From contig CAZNHL010000026.1 of the NCBI GenBank assembly GCA_964572965.1, positions 1 through 49,152 on the forward strand: 49,152 nt of DNA, written 5' to 3'. The position numbers and the translations under genes were made by a program. Origin of the DNA: CAZNHL01 sp964572965. Lineage in GTDB: Bacteria; Bacteroidota; Bacteroidia; Cytophagales; UBA9547. Below, piece by piece: positions 1 through 9,117 of this stretch. The notes under the pieces are model-generated. The model ran no database searches, had not been told where the DNA came from, and was given only the letters and a program-made list of their open reading frames with translations. Position 1 is the first letter of the stretch. Each line of letters starts with the position of its first letter.

Positions 1-56
1 TACTCACTACTCACTACTCACTACTCACTACTCACTACTCACTACTCACTACTATT
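1..56. repeat. heptanucleotide tandem repeat (TACTCAC)n
   Basis: Seven perfect copies of TACTCAC fill bases 1-49, followed by a degraded copy (TACTATT) that contains the stop codon of the adjacent minus-strand OmpA gene. The array begins at the window edge, so its full length is unknown. The unit is not a multiple of three and carries stop codons on the minus strand (TAG, TGA), so reading past the gene's own stop would end at once. Confidence 0.95.
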
Positions 57-1263
57 CAAGTACTTCAAAAACCACCCTTCTATTTAGCTTACGGGTTTCT
101 TCTTTGGCGTTACTGGCAATTGGTTTAGTGCCACCATAACCCACCCAGCCTATTCGGTCCGGGTCAATGCCTTTACCAACGAGGTATTTTTTTACATTTC
201 TTACCCGGTCTTCAGAAAGACTGATATTCAGGTAGTAATCACCCTGGTTGTCGGTATGGCCTTCCAGTCTGATCTTGGCTTCAGGGTGATCAAAAAGCCA
301 CTGTGCCAGTTTGTCTAATTCCTCTTTGGTCTCTGCTGTCAGGTCTGCTTTACTTTGCATAAAAACAGCATGCGGAAGGTTTATTTTCTTTCCCGGAACA
401 ATAGTGTCGCCCGGAGTTACTTTAGTAACAGGCTCAACATGGGTTGAATAAATAGAATAAATACCCGGAGCCACAGAATCACCCAGAGCAAATTCATTAT
501 AGCCGTTGCCTTTTCCGCTTTTCAGGAAACGGATTCTTTTGTCATATTTTACCGGTTCATCCGGTTGTATCATTACTGTCTGTACCTCAAAAGGTACATA
601 GTCCTTGGGCATTTGCTTGGCCAGATAAAAACCTATATCGTCAAGTGCAAGGTCATTGCCACGGGCACTATAATTCACGTTTTCAATACAGATTTCTATT
701 GGCCCTGAATTTTGGCCTGAATACCAGGTAGTACTGGCTTTAACCCATCTGTAAAAACGGTAGATGTCAGCTTCAGTTCGTCCTACCTGCTTGCCATTAA
801 CCAAAAGTCGTATTCTGGGATTGTTACTTTTGGCATCGCTGCCGGTAAAACCGAAACTGGAAGTTGCGGCTTGTTCGCGGTAAAGATTACAGAAATAAAC
901 TGAAAATTGGTAAACGGCATTCGGGATAACCTGTACAGTGCTGCACCAGGCTTTTTTACCCGGCACACCGTCAGAATCAATAATCATGTAAGGGCCAAAA
1001 CCGGAAGTATGGTCACCTTCTACGGGATTTGTATATTCACCATCTGCCAGGATAGCTGCGTTGCGGGTAATAGAATAATAGCCGGTTCCCCCATATTTTT
1101 TGCTGTAGGTAAAGTCGCTCCGGAAGCCAATATTACCTGCCGAAAAGGAACCGTTAGGAACGAGGTTTACAGCCGTATCTTCATCAATCTGTATATAATC
1201 TTTGTGCGACTGTGCAAAGCCAAGATTTATAAACAATAAACATAAAAGCGCTGTAATTCTCAT
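52..1263 (-). CDS. OmpA-family protein with N-terminal jelly-roll domain
   Basis: A 403-residue exported protein. It starts with a signal peptide (MRITALLCLLFINLGFAQ). Residues about 30-215 resemble a CBM4/9-like or galactose-binding-like beta-sandwich: an opening 'NLVPNGSF' and a closing 'LALDDIGFY' are typical of that fold. The last 110 residues are an OmpA C-terminal domain ('LEGHTDNQGDYYLNISLSEDR', 'GYGGTKPI'), which in this family binds the diaminopimelate of peptidoglycan. There is no lipobox, so it is probably periplasmic or attached to the outer membrane through its partners. Pairing a putative carbohydrate-binding sandwich with a peptidoglycan anchor suggests an envelope-linking role, but this is inference. 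The heptamer array overlaps its 3' end. The OmpA call is firm; the N-terminal domain call is by pattern only. Confidence 0.88.
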   Translation of the reverse strand: MRITALLCLLFINLGFAQSHKDYIQIDEDTAVNLVPNGSFSAGNIGFRSDFTYSKKYGGTGYYSITRNAAILADGEYTNPVEGDHTSGFGPYMIIDSDGVPGKKAWCSTVQVIPNAVYQFSVYFCNLYREQAATSSFGFTGSDAKSNNPRIRLLVNGKQVGRTEADIYRFYRWVKASTTWYSGQNSGPIEICIENVNYSARGNDLALDDIGFYLAKQMPKDYVPFEVQTVMIQPDEPVKYDKRIRFLKSGKGNGYNEFALGDSVAPGIYSIYSTHVEPVTKVTPGDTIVPGKKINLPHAVFMQSKADLTAETKEELDKLAQWLFDHPEAKIRLEGHTDNQGDYYLNISLSEDRVRNVKKYLVGKGIDPDRIGWVGYGGTKPIASNAKEETRKLNRRVVFEVLE

Positions 1264-1483
1264 TTATTCCAAAATTACAATTTAAAAATACATTCTCTTA
1301 CTGGCTTTTGCTGAATGTCTTCAATAAATGGAAGTTAGGGCTACTTTTCAGTAAAGTATTAAACTCAAATTAGATTGTTTTTTAAAATGTAATCCCATTT
1401 ATAGAGGCGTGTTAGTATTTTAAAGTAAACAGGCCTTTCATTTTCTTTGTTTGCCCAAAGAAAACGAAACAAAAGAAAGGGCA

Positions 1484-1567
1484 CCACGAAAACCAAATTG
1501 AAGCACATAGTACAATAGCTCTAGATACTCCACTTTAAAATGTGCTTCAATTTCGCTCTTTTCGTGG
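1484..1567. repeat. long interrupted palindrome in a gene-free stretch
   Basis: The stretch 1264-1689 has no gene. It holds a two-tier inverted repeat: CCACGAAAA (1484-1492) pairs with TTTTCGTGG (1559-1567), and inside it AAATTGAAGCACAT (1495-1508) pairs perfectly with ATGTGCTTCAATTT (1540-1553), leaving a 31-base loop. There is no run of T after it, so it is not a classical terminator. It resembles a small non-autonomous mobile element (MITE- or REP-like). Purine-rich sequence precedes it (1456-1480). Confidence 0.7.
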
Positions 1568-1689
1568 ACAGCCACGCCGACACTTTATTGGGCTATTCAG
1601 TTGAAAGATTTAAAATTATCAATGACTAAGCTTTAGATTAGAGCCAAAGATTGTTACATTAACGAAAGCAACAACCTAAATTTTTCGTT

Positions 1690-2748
1690 ATGTCTTCTAC
1701 CAAAATTTTAAGCCTGCTGGGCGATAAAGCCGATTATCTACTCAACCACACAAGTACGACCATACCTAAGGAACAATTGCATCATCCTTCTCCCGATCAT
1801 ATTGAAAAGATCTGGGTAAACAGTAACCGGAACAATCAGGTCTTAAGAAATTTCCAGTCCTTGCTTGACCATGGCAGACTGGGAGGAACAGGTTATTGCA
1901 GCATTTTTCCGGTTGATCAGGGTATTGAGCATAGCGGAGGTTCAGCCTTTGCACCAAACCCGATTTACTTTGACCCTGAAAATATTATTAAACTGGCTAT
2001 TGAAGGTGGTTGCAATGCCGTTGCTTCTACATTTGGAGTGTTGGGAATTATGAGTCGGAAGTATGCGCACAAAATCCCTTTTATAGTAAAAATCAATCAT
2101 AATGAGTTTTTGAGCTATCCGAACACTTATGATGAAACACTTTTTGGCACAGTAAAAAATGCCTGGAATATGGGAGCTGTCGGTATTGGCGCTACTATTT
2201 ACTGGGGCTCTGAGCAAAGCAGAAGGCAGCTGAAAGAAATCTCGGAAGCTTTCGAATATGCACATGAGTTGGGCATGGTCACAATTCTCTGGTGCTATAC
2301 CCGCAATGAAGCTTTTAAGGTAAACGGGGTAGATTATCACACGGCGGCTGATTTCACCGGACAGGCAAATCACCTGGGTGTTACCATTCAGGCTGATATT
2401 ATTAAACAAAAGTTACCGACAAATAATGGCGGCTACCTTGCTACAAAACATGGTAAAACCAGTCTGTTGGTATATGAAAAGCTGACAAGCGACCACCCGA
2501 TTGACCTTACCCGTTATCAGTTGCTGAATTGTTACAATGGCAGAGTTGGCCTGATTAATTCAGGTGGAGAAAGTAAAGGGGCGAGTGATCTGGCTGAATC
2601 TGTTTATACAGCAGTAGTAAATAAGCGTGCCGGAGGAATGGGCCTTATCTTAGGGAGAAAGGCATTCCAGCGTCCATTCGAAGAAGGTGTTTCCTTACTT
2701 AATGCTATCCAGGATGTATATCTGGATGAAAGTATTACTTTGGCCTAG
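1690..2748 (+). CDS. fbaB: class I fructose-bisphosphate aldolase (FbaB/DhnA type)
   Basis: A 352-residue cytosolic enzyme that cleaves fructose 1,6-bisphosphate to dihydroxyacetone phosphate and glyceraldehyde 3-phosphate in glycolysis, or runs the reverse in gluconeogenesis. It belongs to the DhnA/FbaB class I family, which works through a Schiff-base lysine rather than a metal. Visible family features are 'FPVDQGIEHS' near residue 75, 'KINHNEFLSYP' near 135 and 'GLINSGGESKGASDL' in the C-terminal part. Length fits the family (about 350). The ATG at 1690 follows an A/T-rich leader with no clear Shine-Dalgarno, usual in Bacteroidota. It is monocistronic: a strong terminator lies directly behind it. 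Confidence 0.93.
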   Translation: MSSTKILSLLGDKADYLLNHTSTTIPKEQLHHPSPDHIEKIWVNSNRNNQVLRNFQSLLDHGRLGGTGYCSIFPVDQGIEHSGGSAFAPNPIYFDPENIIKLAIEGGCNAVASTFGVLGIMSRKYAHKIPFIVKINHNEFLSYPNTYDETLFGTVKNAWNMGAVGIGATIYWGSEQSRRQLKEISEAFEYAHELGMVTILWCYTRNEAFKVNGVDYHTAADFTGQANHLGVTIQADIIKQKLPTNNGGYLATKHGKTSLLVYEKLTSDHPIDLTRYQLLNCYNGRVGLINSGGESKGASDLAESVYTAVVNKRAGGMGLILGRKAFQRPFEEGVSLLNAIQDVYLDESITLA

Positions 2749-2755
2749 TTATAAA

Positions 2756-2790
2756 AAACCTACAAGGCTCTCAAAACCTTGTAGGTTTAA
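2756..2790 (+). terminator. rho-independent terminator after the aldolase
   Basis: AAACCTACAAGG (2756-2767) and CCTTGTAGGTTT (2777-2788) form a perfect 12-bp stem with a 9-base loop, eight bases after the aldolase stop codon. Confidence 0.85.
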
Positions 2791-2948
2791 TGCTATTATT
2801 TATTGGCAGTTTACTGACTATCATCATTGCGCTTTTTTACTATTGGAGAGGTATAAATATATAGAGGGTATGCGCAGCAAGAGTGGGAGTCAAAAGTAAA
2901 CTTTCTTAAATAAATATGTGGTCTTTTGTTCAGAAAGGGTATATTTAG

Positions 2949-5861
2949 TTGATTTGCCTGAATAAAACATTTCCCTTGCGGTCTTCATTAATTACCTGTT
3001 TTCTTTTACTCGTTTCGTTTCTCTCAAAGGCTCAGTATCCGCGCTGTTTTTTCTATGACAGCGAGAGTGGTCTGCCATCGAATGAGGTGTATAGCATTGT
3101 ACAGGATGCTAACGGTTTTGTATGGCTCGGATGCGGAGCCGGTCTGTATAAGTTTGATGGCGTAAGGTATAATGAATACCAGTCAAAGACCCGGAAATCA
3201 CGCTCAATAACAGGGCTGACAATTTCTTCATCAGGAGTCCTTTATTGTTTTAATTTCAAGTCACAAACATTTTATATAGGTGCAGATAGCCTGAGAGAAC
3301 TACAAAACCCCGGTTTGTCAGACATTATTAACATGACTGCCGACAGGAAAGGAAATATATATGTCAGCCATTTAGACGGGATATCTTGTTATAATGAAAA
3401 AAGTAAAAAATGGACGTTACTTTTTCAGCCCGATATCAAGTCGCCACTTGATAAAAACCATCCTGTCTGCAAAGCGTCAAGAGTTAATGTTAATGACGAA
3501 CTTTATTTTGTTTGTCCAGAAGGAATAGGGTTTTTGTATGACAAAGGCATTCGTATGAGCCGGAATACCTTTTTTAAAACAATTTCTCCGAGAAAGCTTG
3601 ATCTGGTCGAATACAATAATAAACTCTGGATTTTTGCTAAAGAAGACAACTATATATATCAATATAGTAAAGGCGAACTGAGAAAAACATCGGAAAAACT
3701 ACAGTCTATACTTTACAACCGGAAGATTACCCATGTGAAGGTTCTTTCTGATGGTAAATTATGGATATGTACTTACAAAGGCATGGTAAGGTATGATGAA
3801 TCAGATGGCTCTGCAGAGTTGTTTTACCCTGAAATTGCTTTTTCCGACTGTTTGGTTGACCGTGAAGGAAATTACTGGTTCAGTACATTGCAGGCAGGTA
3901 TGTTACGTGTGCCCGACCTGCGGTATATTGTATGGAATAAAGACCATAGTGTTTTGGCCAGTGACCGTTTATCAAAAATCGGAACAGATGGCCGGAATGT
4001 ATATTTCACGTCTGCCAATGGTTTACTCGCTCAGCTCAATGTTTTTAACTATGAATTGAAAACATATAATACGGGTCGTAATGCTGATATTCAGAGTTTG
4101 GACTATGATTATGCAGATGCTACGCTCTGGTTCAATCATAACAATGACATGTTTGGCCTTAAAAACGGCCGGCTTAAATCACGGGTAAGCGATGTACAGG
4201 CAATAAAAGCCCGTAGTCGTATAGGAGAAGACATTTTTCTGGCAAGCTCACATGGTACATTTATCAATGGAGAGATGGTAAATGATTACTGGGCGAGGGA
4301 GGTTTTGCATGAAAGCAGTTCATGGCCGGTGTGGGTAGTTACTAACAATGGTTTGTTGAGGTTTAGCCGAGACCAAAAAAGCTGGGTGATCACAGACACG
4401 CTGCTGGCCGGCCGGCAGGTATTGTCTGTAGACAGAGATACGGCAAAAGGTGATTTATATGCGCTTTGTTTTGATGGTTCTGTTTATAAAATTACTCAGC
4501 GTGGCAAAATCAGCGGAGTGGTCAGAACACCCGCCGGTGTACTGAGTACCAAACTGAAATACTACAAAAACAGCCTCTATCTGGCAACAAATAAAGGGCT
4601 TTGGATCTGGCGGCTGAATACAAACAGCTGGCAATATATAAATACATTGTCAGGTCTGGCCTCTGACAATGTTCAGGATCTGGTTATTGTCAATAATGCA
4701 TTGTGGCTTACTACAGGCAAAGGCCTTCAAAAAATTCCCGTTCAGGACGAAAGACAAAAGGCTGCCGCTATAATACATTTAAAAAAGCTGATTATTAACG
4801 ACAAAGAAGTCGATAACCGGACGGGTTTGCAGCTAGATTACGGGCTGACACTTTTGTTATATCCGGAAGCGGCAATATATAGTTGCCAGGGAAATTTCCA
4901 GTATGCATATCGAATCAGGAATATAGATACGGCCTGGGTTGAGCTTCCCGGTAACATAGAAAAAATAGAAATTCAGAACATTCCTGCAGGCAAGTTTGAA
5001 ATCGAACTCAAAACAATAGATTGCTTCAGAAAAGATTCATTTAATAAAATAGTGATAGAGGGCTATATAAATCCACCTTTCTGGAAAAAGTGGTGGTTTA
5101 ATATGATCCTATTAGTGTTGTTGTCTATCGTAGCCTTTTTGTTTTTCAGAGAAAGAATCAGACAACTGAAGAAGAAACAGCAAAAAGAAATAGAACAGAT
5201 CAATATTGAGAATGAATTACGCCTGGCACAGCAACGGGCACTAAGAGCACAAATGAACCCGCATTTTATTTTTAATGTGCTTAATTCTATCAAAAGTTAT
5301 ATATATCGTAATGACCGTGAAAAGGCGCTGGTCTATCTTGACGATTTTTCACATCTGGTGCGCACTGTATTGGAAATGAGTGATGTACATTATACTACTC
5401 TTGGAAATGAATTGAAAATGCTGAAGTTATACATAGATCTGGAAGCGATGATGCTGTCAGATGATTTCAGCTATCGCATCCGGATAGAAAATCAGGAAGA
5501 ACTGAGCAACCTGAAATTTCCGTCACTGATTTTACAGCCTTATGTAGAAAATGCTTTTAAACATGGCTTGCGTACTAAACAAGGAGACAAAAACCTGTCC
5601 ATTGAAGTATCGTCTGCCTCAATGGACTCATTAAGTATTAAAATAGCTGATAATGGTATAGGCAGGCATGCTGCCGCAGAGCTTAACAAGGAAAATATTT
5701 TTAAGCGGGCATCTTTTGCTACCAATGCCATTCAGCATCGTATTGAGCTTATTAACAAGGAGGGTTTGTTCATGGTGAAGGTGGATACCGCCGACATATA
5801 TGACAGTAAAAATAATGCTGCCGGAACGGAAATAACTATAAATATTGTATATAACAATTAG
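2949..5861 (+). CDS. LytS-like sensor histidine kinase with two-component-regulator propeller
   Basis: A 970-residue membrane sensor kinase. Starting at a TTG (2949), it has a signal peptide ending '...LSKAQ', then a long periplasmic region of beta-propeller repeats ('LPSNEVYSIVQDANGFVWLGC' near residue 40, 'GLASDNVQDLVI' near 570) and a Y_Y_Y-like domain. One membrane segment lies near residues 715-735, followed by a coiled coil. The His_kinase core 'NPHFIFN' holds the phospho-acceptor His772; the ATP-binding part has 'LQPYVENAFKHG' and 'IADNGIGR'. This is the LytS/AlgZ-type kinase, which phosphorylates a LytTR regulator; the gene 11 bp downstream is exactly that. Propellers of this kind often sense glycans or envelope state, but the ligand is unknown. 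The TTG start is the only one that gives a signal peptide. Confidence 0.9.
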   Translation: MICLNKTFPLRSSLITCFLLLVSFLSKAQYPRCFFYDSESGLPSNEVYSIVQDANGFVWLGCGAGLYKFDGVRYNEYQSKTRKSRSITGLTISSSGVLYCFNFKSQTFYIGADSLRELQNPGLSDIINMTADRKGNIYVSHLDGISCYNEKSKKWTLLFQPDIKSPLDKNHPVCKASRVNVNDELYFVCPEGIGFLYDKGIRMSRNTFFKTISPRKLDLVEYNNKLWIFAKEDNYIYQYSKGELRKTSEKLQSILYNRKITHVKVLSDGKLWICTYKGMVRYDESDGSAELFYPEIAFSDCLVDREGNYWFSTLQAGMLRVPDLRYIVWNKDHSVLASDRLSKIGTDGRNVYFTSANGLLAQLNVFNYELKTYNTGRNADIQSLDYDYADATLWFNHNNDMFGLKNGRLKSRVSDVQAIKARSRIGEDIFLASSHGTFINGEMVNDYWAREVLHESSSWPVWVVTNNGLLRFSRDQKSWVITDTLLAGRQVLSVDRDTAKGDLYALCFDGSVYKITQRGKISGVVRTPAGVLSTKLKYYKNSLYLATNKGLWIWRLNTNSWQYINTLSGLASDNVQDLVIVNNALWLTTGKGLQKIPVQDERQKAAAIIHLKKLIINDKEVDNRTGLQLDYGLTLLLYPEAAIYSCQGNFQYAYRIRNIDTAWVELPGNIEKIEIQNIPAGKFEIELKTIDCFRKDSFNKIVIEGYINPPFWKKWWFNMILLVLLSIVAFLFFRERIRQLKKKQQKEIEQINIENELRLAQQRALRAQMNPHFIFNVLNSIKSYIYRNDREKALVYLDDFSHLVRTVLEMSDVHYTTLGNELKMLKLYIDLEAMMLSDDFSYRIRIENQEELSNLKFPSLILQPYVENAFKHGLRTKQGDKNLSIEVSSASMDSLSIKIADNGIGRHAAAELNKENIFKRASFATNAIQHRIELINKEGLFMVKVDTADIYDSKNNAAGTEITINIVYNN

Positions 5862-5872
5862 CTTAATGTGCT

Positions 5873-6628
5873 GTGAAATGTATTATTGTTGACGATGCGC
5901 CACAAGCCAGGGAGTTACTCCGGCTTATGCTCCATGACCTTGCTGATGATGTAGAAATAGCCGGTGAAGCAGAAAATGTACAACAGGCCGTTTTGCTTAT
6001 AAGGCAGTTAAAGCCGGAATTGGTTTTTCTGGATATAGAAATGCCCGGCAAATCGGGTTTGCAGCTTCTGAATGAACTTCTGAAAGAGGAAATTACATTT
6101 GAGATTGTATTTGTAACGGCCTACCATCAATATGCAATACAGGCTTTCAGGCTTTCAGCAATGGATTACCTGTTAAAGCCGGTAAGGGCAGACGAACTGA
6201 GCGAAGCATTGACTAAAGTCCGTGACAAGCTATTACTCAGAAAGTCTTCAGAGCAGCTCAATGTATTGGTGAACAACCTGGCAGTAGAAAACAATCATAC
6301 ACTTTGTATTCCTGTAAACTATGGTTATGATTATTTGCCTGTCAGCGAAATTGAGTTTATAGAAGCAGACAGAGCATATGCAGTTATTCATTTGAGAGAT
6401 GGCAGCCGGAAAGTAGTAACCAAACCACTTGCTTATTTTGAAGAAACACTTCAATCATTGGCTTCTTTCATGAAAGTTCACAGGTCTTATCTTATTAATT
6501 TGCCTTTTATGGTTTCTTATACTAAAAAATCAGAAGGAGGAATCATCATTTTCAAAAGTGGAAAGAAAGCAGAAGTGTCACGCAGTTATAGAAAATCATT
6601 TTTAGAAAAGCTGGAACTTAGAAATTAA
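5873..6628 (+). CDS. LytTR-family response regulator
   Basis: A 251-residue DNA-binding response regulator and partner of the kinase directly upstream (11-bp gap, same operon). Residues 1-120 are a receiver domain: the acidic pocket 'VDD' at residues 6-8, the phospho-acceptor Asp54 in 'FLDIEMPG', the Thr of 'FVTAYHQ' and the Lys of 'YLLKPV'. Residues about 145-250 are a LytTR DNA-binding domain ('IEADRAYAVIHLRDG', 'FMKVHRSYLINL'). The start is GTG at 5873, which puts 'KCIIVDDAP' at the N terminus as expected. Targets cannot be read here; the lipoprotein gene 112 bp downstream has its own promoter-like box and is one candidate. Confidence 0.92.
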   Translation: MKCIIVDDAPQARELLRLMLHDLADDVEIAGEAENVQQAVLLIRQLKPELVFLDIEMPGKSGLQLLNELLKEEITFEIVFVTAYHQYAIQAFRLSAMDYLLKPVRADELSEALTKVRDKLLLRKSSEQLNVLVNNLAVENNHTLCIPVNYGYDYLPVSEIEFIEADRAYAVIHLRDGSRKVVTKPLAYFEETLQSLASFMKVHRSYLINLPFMVSYTKKSEGGIIIFKSGKKAEVSRSYRKSFLEKLELRN

Positions 6629-6696
6629 AATCCACCTTTGGGAAACCCGTAGCCGCCACCGGGAAAGAAACAGACATCCTCTCTAAGAACTGAATA

Positions 6697-6704
6697 TACT
6701 TTTG
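6697..6704 (+). promoter_or_regulatory. Bacteroidota -7 box upstream of the lipoprotein gene
   Basis: TACTTTTG matches the Bacteroidota sigma-ABfr -7 consensus TAnnTTTG, 36 bases before the ATG at 6741. No clear TTG -33 element is seen at the expected distance, so this is a partial match. Confidence 0.4.
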
Positions 6705-6740
6705 AGGATTATTTAGTTTAAATCATCATTTAACACATTA

Positions 6741-7265
6741 ATGAAAATGAAATTTACTAGTCTGTTTCGCCCATTATTGATTGTGGCATTGTCTGTAATA
6801 GTACTTGCTTGCAAGAAAAAAAGCGAAGACCCTGCACCGGCTAATGTTATTACGGCCGGAAATACTTCTCATAAAATTTCTCGTGCTTATCATCAAGGTG
6901 GAGACAAAGGGTTTCATGCGCTTGCTTTCACTTCTGAAAGCCTTGAACTTAAAGATGCCCATTATACGGGTAGCGGTAAATTACTGATTGTCTCTGTTAA
7001 AACTGAAAAAGAGGCAGCAACTGGTGCGATAACACTTCCGGAAGGTACATATTCTGCTGAGGAAGTCGGTTTTGCCTTTTTTGGAGATATTGTTGATGGT
7101 GATGTTGTAAGTGATAATACTGTTGAATTAAAAGACTCTGAATTAAAAGTCACGAAGTCAGGCGACATCTATACTATCCTTATTAAATCACGTGATGGTA
7201 AAAAGAATGAAGCTTATGGAGTATTCTACAAAGGCAAATTAGAAGAAGCACTCATTGCAATGTAA
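6741..7265 (+). CDS. small lipoprotein of unknown function
   Basis: A 174-residue predicted lipoprotein. The N terminus is a signal peptide ending in the lipobox V-L-A-C (Cys24), followed by lysines and acidic residues (KKKSEDPAP). The rest is short beta-rich sequence without a motif I recognise; it ends 'GKKNEAYGVFYKGKLEEALI', similar in style to small single-domain surface lipoproteins of Bacteroidota. It lies after the kinase/regulator pair but behind its own -7 box and before a strong hairpin, so it is probably its own transcription unit. A signalling-linked envelope role is only a guess from position. Confidence 0.75.
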   Translation: MKMKFTSLFRPLLIVALSVIVLACKKKSEDPAPANVITAGNTSHKISRAYHQGGDKGFHALAFTSESLELKDAHYTGSGKLLIVSVKTEKEAATGAITLPEGTYSAEEVGFAFFGDIVDGDVVSDNTVELKDSELKVTKSGDIYTILIKSRDGKKNEAYGVFYKGKLEEALIAM

Positions 7266-7280
7266 TCATTACACTTGTCA

Positions 7281-7329
7281 TCACTATTAAAGAAGCCTTG
7301 TTTTTACGTCAAGGCTTTTTTAATAGTGA
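7281..7329 (+). terminator. long hairpin terminator
   Basis: Bases 7281-7300 and 7310-7329 pair over 20 positions with a single G-U, around a 9-base loop; the core is AAGCCTTG/CAAGGCTT and the 3' arm contains TTTTTT. It ends the lipoprotein transcript. Confidence 0.85.
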
Positions 7330-7456
7330 TGAGTTTTCCATGGCTTTCATTCGACGCTGCATGTAATTCGGAAACTGAGAAAGGCTATAGGGAAACCAAT
7401 CCTGCATGGTTGCATAACTAAACTCTAACTTCATCAACAAATAATAGATCTGACAA

Positions 7457-8923
7457 ATGAAAAAATATTTACTCACTCTGCTTGCTGCCATCAGCATAAG
7501 TTCTGTTTACGCCCAGTTTCCCTCTAAAAAGTGGGAAGGTATATATAAAAACACATCCGGATACACCCATTTTGAAGATGTAGACCTTACTCAGGACGGA
7601 AATTATGTGGCCGTTGGTTATACTACTGAAACATTTGCAAAAGCTTTTGTAGTAAAGATCAATGCTGAAGGGGAAGAAATCTGGAGAAAGGATTACGCTG
7701 TAAGCAACATAAGCTATTTTCGTAGCGTTGCCACAATGAAAGACGGGAATATAGCAGCTGTAGGAAATATCCGCCATTCAGGGGATAATAACTTTTATAT
7801 AGTAAAAATAAACTCCGAAAATGGGGATGTCATCTGGGAAAAGTCTTTCGGAGGAACAAGCGGCGATAATGCACATAGTGTAAGCGCTGTTTCTGATGGA
7901 GGAATTATTGTGGGAGGTGAAACCGCTTCTACAGATGGAGATATTTCCGGAGCACTTGGCAATTTAGATGGATGGGTAATTAAAGTAGATGCAGACGGCG
8001 ATCTGGAGTGGAGTAAAATAGTGGGAGACGGAAATAACGATATGGTATATAAAATTATAGAAACCAGTGATCATGGATTTATACTGACAGGTCAAAAATC
8101 TCCTTGCTGCCATTTCTATGCAGATAAATCACTCTACACCGATGTCTATGTGGTCAAGCTATCCAGCACAGGTAGCATAGAATGGGACAAAACACTCAGC
8201 GGCAGCAACTATGAAATTGGCAGAGATATCATTTCTACATCCGACGGAGGGTATCTGTTAGCAGCAGAATCATGGTCAAGTGACGGTGATTTTAATGCCA
8301 ATGCAGGTTACTATGATACCTGGTTAATAAAGTTAGAGACCGATGGTGATATTGAGTGGAAAAAAAGGGTAGTGGCATCAGTGAATGGCGACTATGCAAC
8401 AGGTGTTGCGGAGGTAAGTGACGGTTATTTTATGACAGGTTATACAATTAATAACTACACGCTTAACAGACTGACAACGATTAGCAAATACAACCTTGAC
8501 GGAACTTTTAATGAATCCAAAACAATATCTGACTCAGCCTACTGCTCTCCGACAAGGATAAAAGCAATACCATCGGGAAGCTTTGTATATGTAGGAAGAA
8601 AAGGCAAAGACTATACTTTCTCGCAGGCTTATATTGCTAAATATGGAGAAGACAATCCGCCTGTCAATACTGCCACGTCCGTTTCAGACGCAATCCTGAA
8701 TGAAAACGTATTGGCTGTGTACCCAAATCCAGCCAGTGAATTATTAAATGTATCCTTAACGAATCCTTCTGAAATTAAGATTAATAATTTATTAGGAGAA
8801 ACCGTTTTAACACAAAAAGGCACAACCGGCAACAATCAGATAAATGTTAGCCATATAAGTCCAGGGCTATACACGCTAAGTACCGGAAGCGGCCTTACCC
8901 AAAAAGTACTGATAGAGCAATAA
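7457..8923 (+). CDS. T9SS-secreted propeller-like repeat protein
   Basis: A 488-residue secreted protein. A signal peptide (MKKYLLTLLAAISISSVYAQ) is followed by repeats of roughly 50-60 residues: a 'DGG(Y/I)' strand, a 'GGETASTDGD' type loop, then 'D(G/T)W(V/L)IK(V/L)..DGD(L/I)EW.K'. This layout is typical of Bacteroidota proteins with Delta-60-like or beta-propeller repeats. The last 75 residues are a T9SS type A sorting domain ('VYPNPASELLNVSL', 'INNLLGETVL', 'ISPGLYTLSTGSG', 'KVLIEQ'), the signal for export by the Por machinery and attachment to the surface. It has no catalytic motif; binding or adhesion is likely. It forms its own unit between two hairpins. Confidence 0.88.
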   Translation: MKKYLLTLLAAISISSVYAQFPSKKWEGIYKNTSGYTHFEDVDLTQDGNYVAVGYTTETFAKAFVVKINAEGEEIWRKDYAVSNISYFRSVATMKDGNIAAVGNIRHSGDNNFYIVKINSENGDVIWEKSFGGTSGDNAHSVSAVSDGGIIVGGETASTDGDISGALGNLDGWVIKVDADGDLEWSKIVGDGNNDMVYKIIETSDHGFILTGQKSPCCHFYADKSLYTDVYVVKLSSTGSIEWDKTLSGSNYEIGRDIISTSDGGYLLAAESWSSDGDFNANAGYYDTWLIKLETDGDIEWKKRVVASVNGDYATGVAEVSDGYFMTGYTINNYTLNRLTTISKYNLDGTFNESKTISDSAYCSPTRIKAIPSGSFVYVGRKGKDYTFSQAYIAKYGEDNPPVNTATSVSDAILNENVLAVYPNPASELLNVSLTNPSEIKINNLLGETVLTQKGTTGNNQINVSHISPGLYTLSTGSGLTQKVLIEQ

Positions 8924-8940
8924 AAATCTCTCAAATAACT

Positions 8941-8983
8941 TAAACAAGAAAGACTGCTCTATGAAGGCAATCTTTCTTGTTTA
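8941..8983 (+). terminator. hairpin terminator
   Basis: TAAACAAGAAAGA (8941-8953) pairs perfectly with TCTTTCTTGTTTA (8971-8983), with a short inner TGC/GCA stem in the loop. It lies 17 bases after the stop of the T9SS cargo gene. The U-tract is within the 3' arm and is weak. Confidence 0.75.
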
Positions 8984-9117
8984 AAATAAATACCGGCTTC
9001 TTCTATTCTCGTGTCACCCTCGTAGCCGGGAAACCAAAACCTGTATTCAGGAAAGAAACTCCCTCCCTCAGCTAATTTTAAAAGTATTTTTAGGTGTAAA
9101 ACACAATTCTAAATAAT

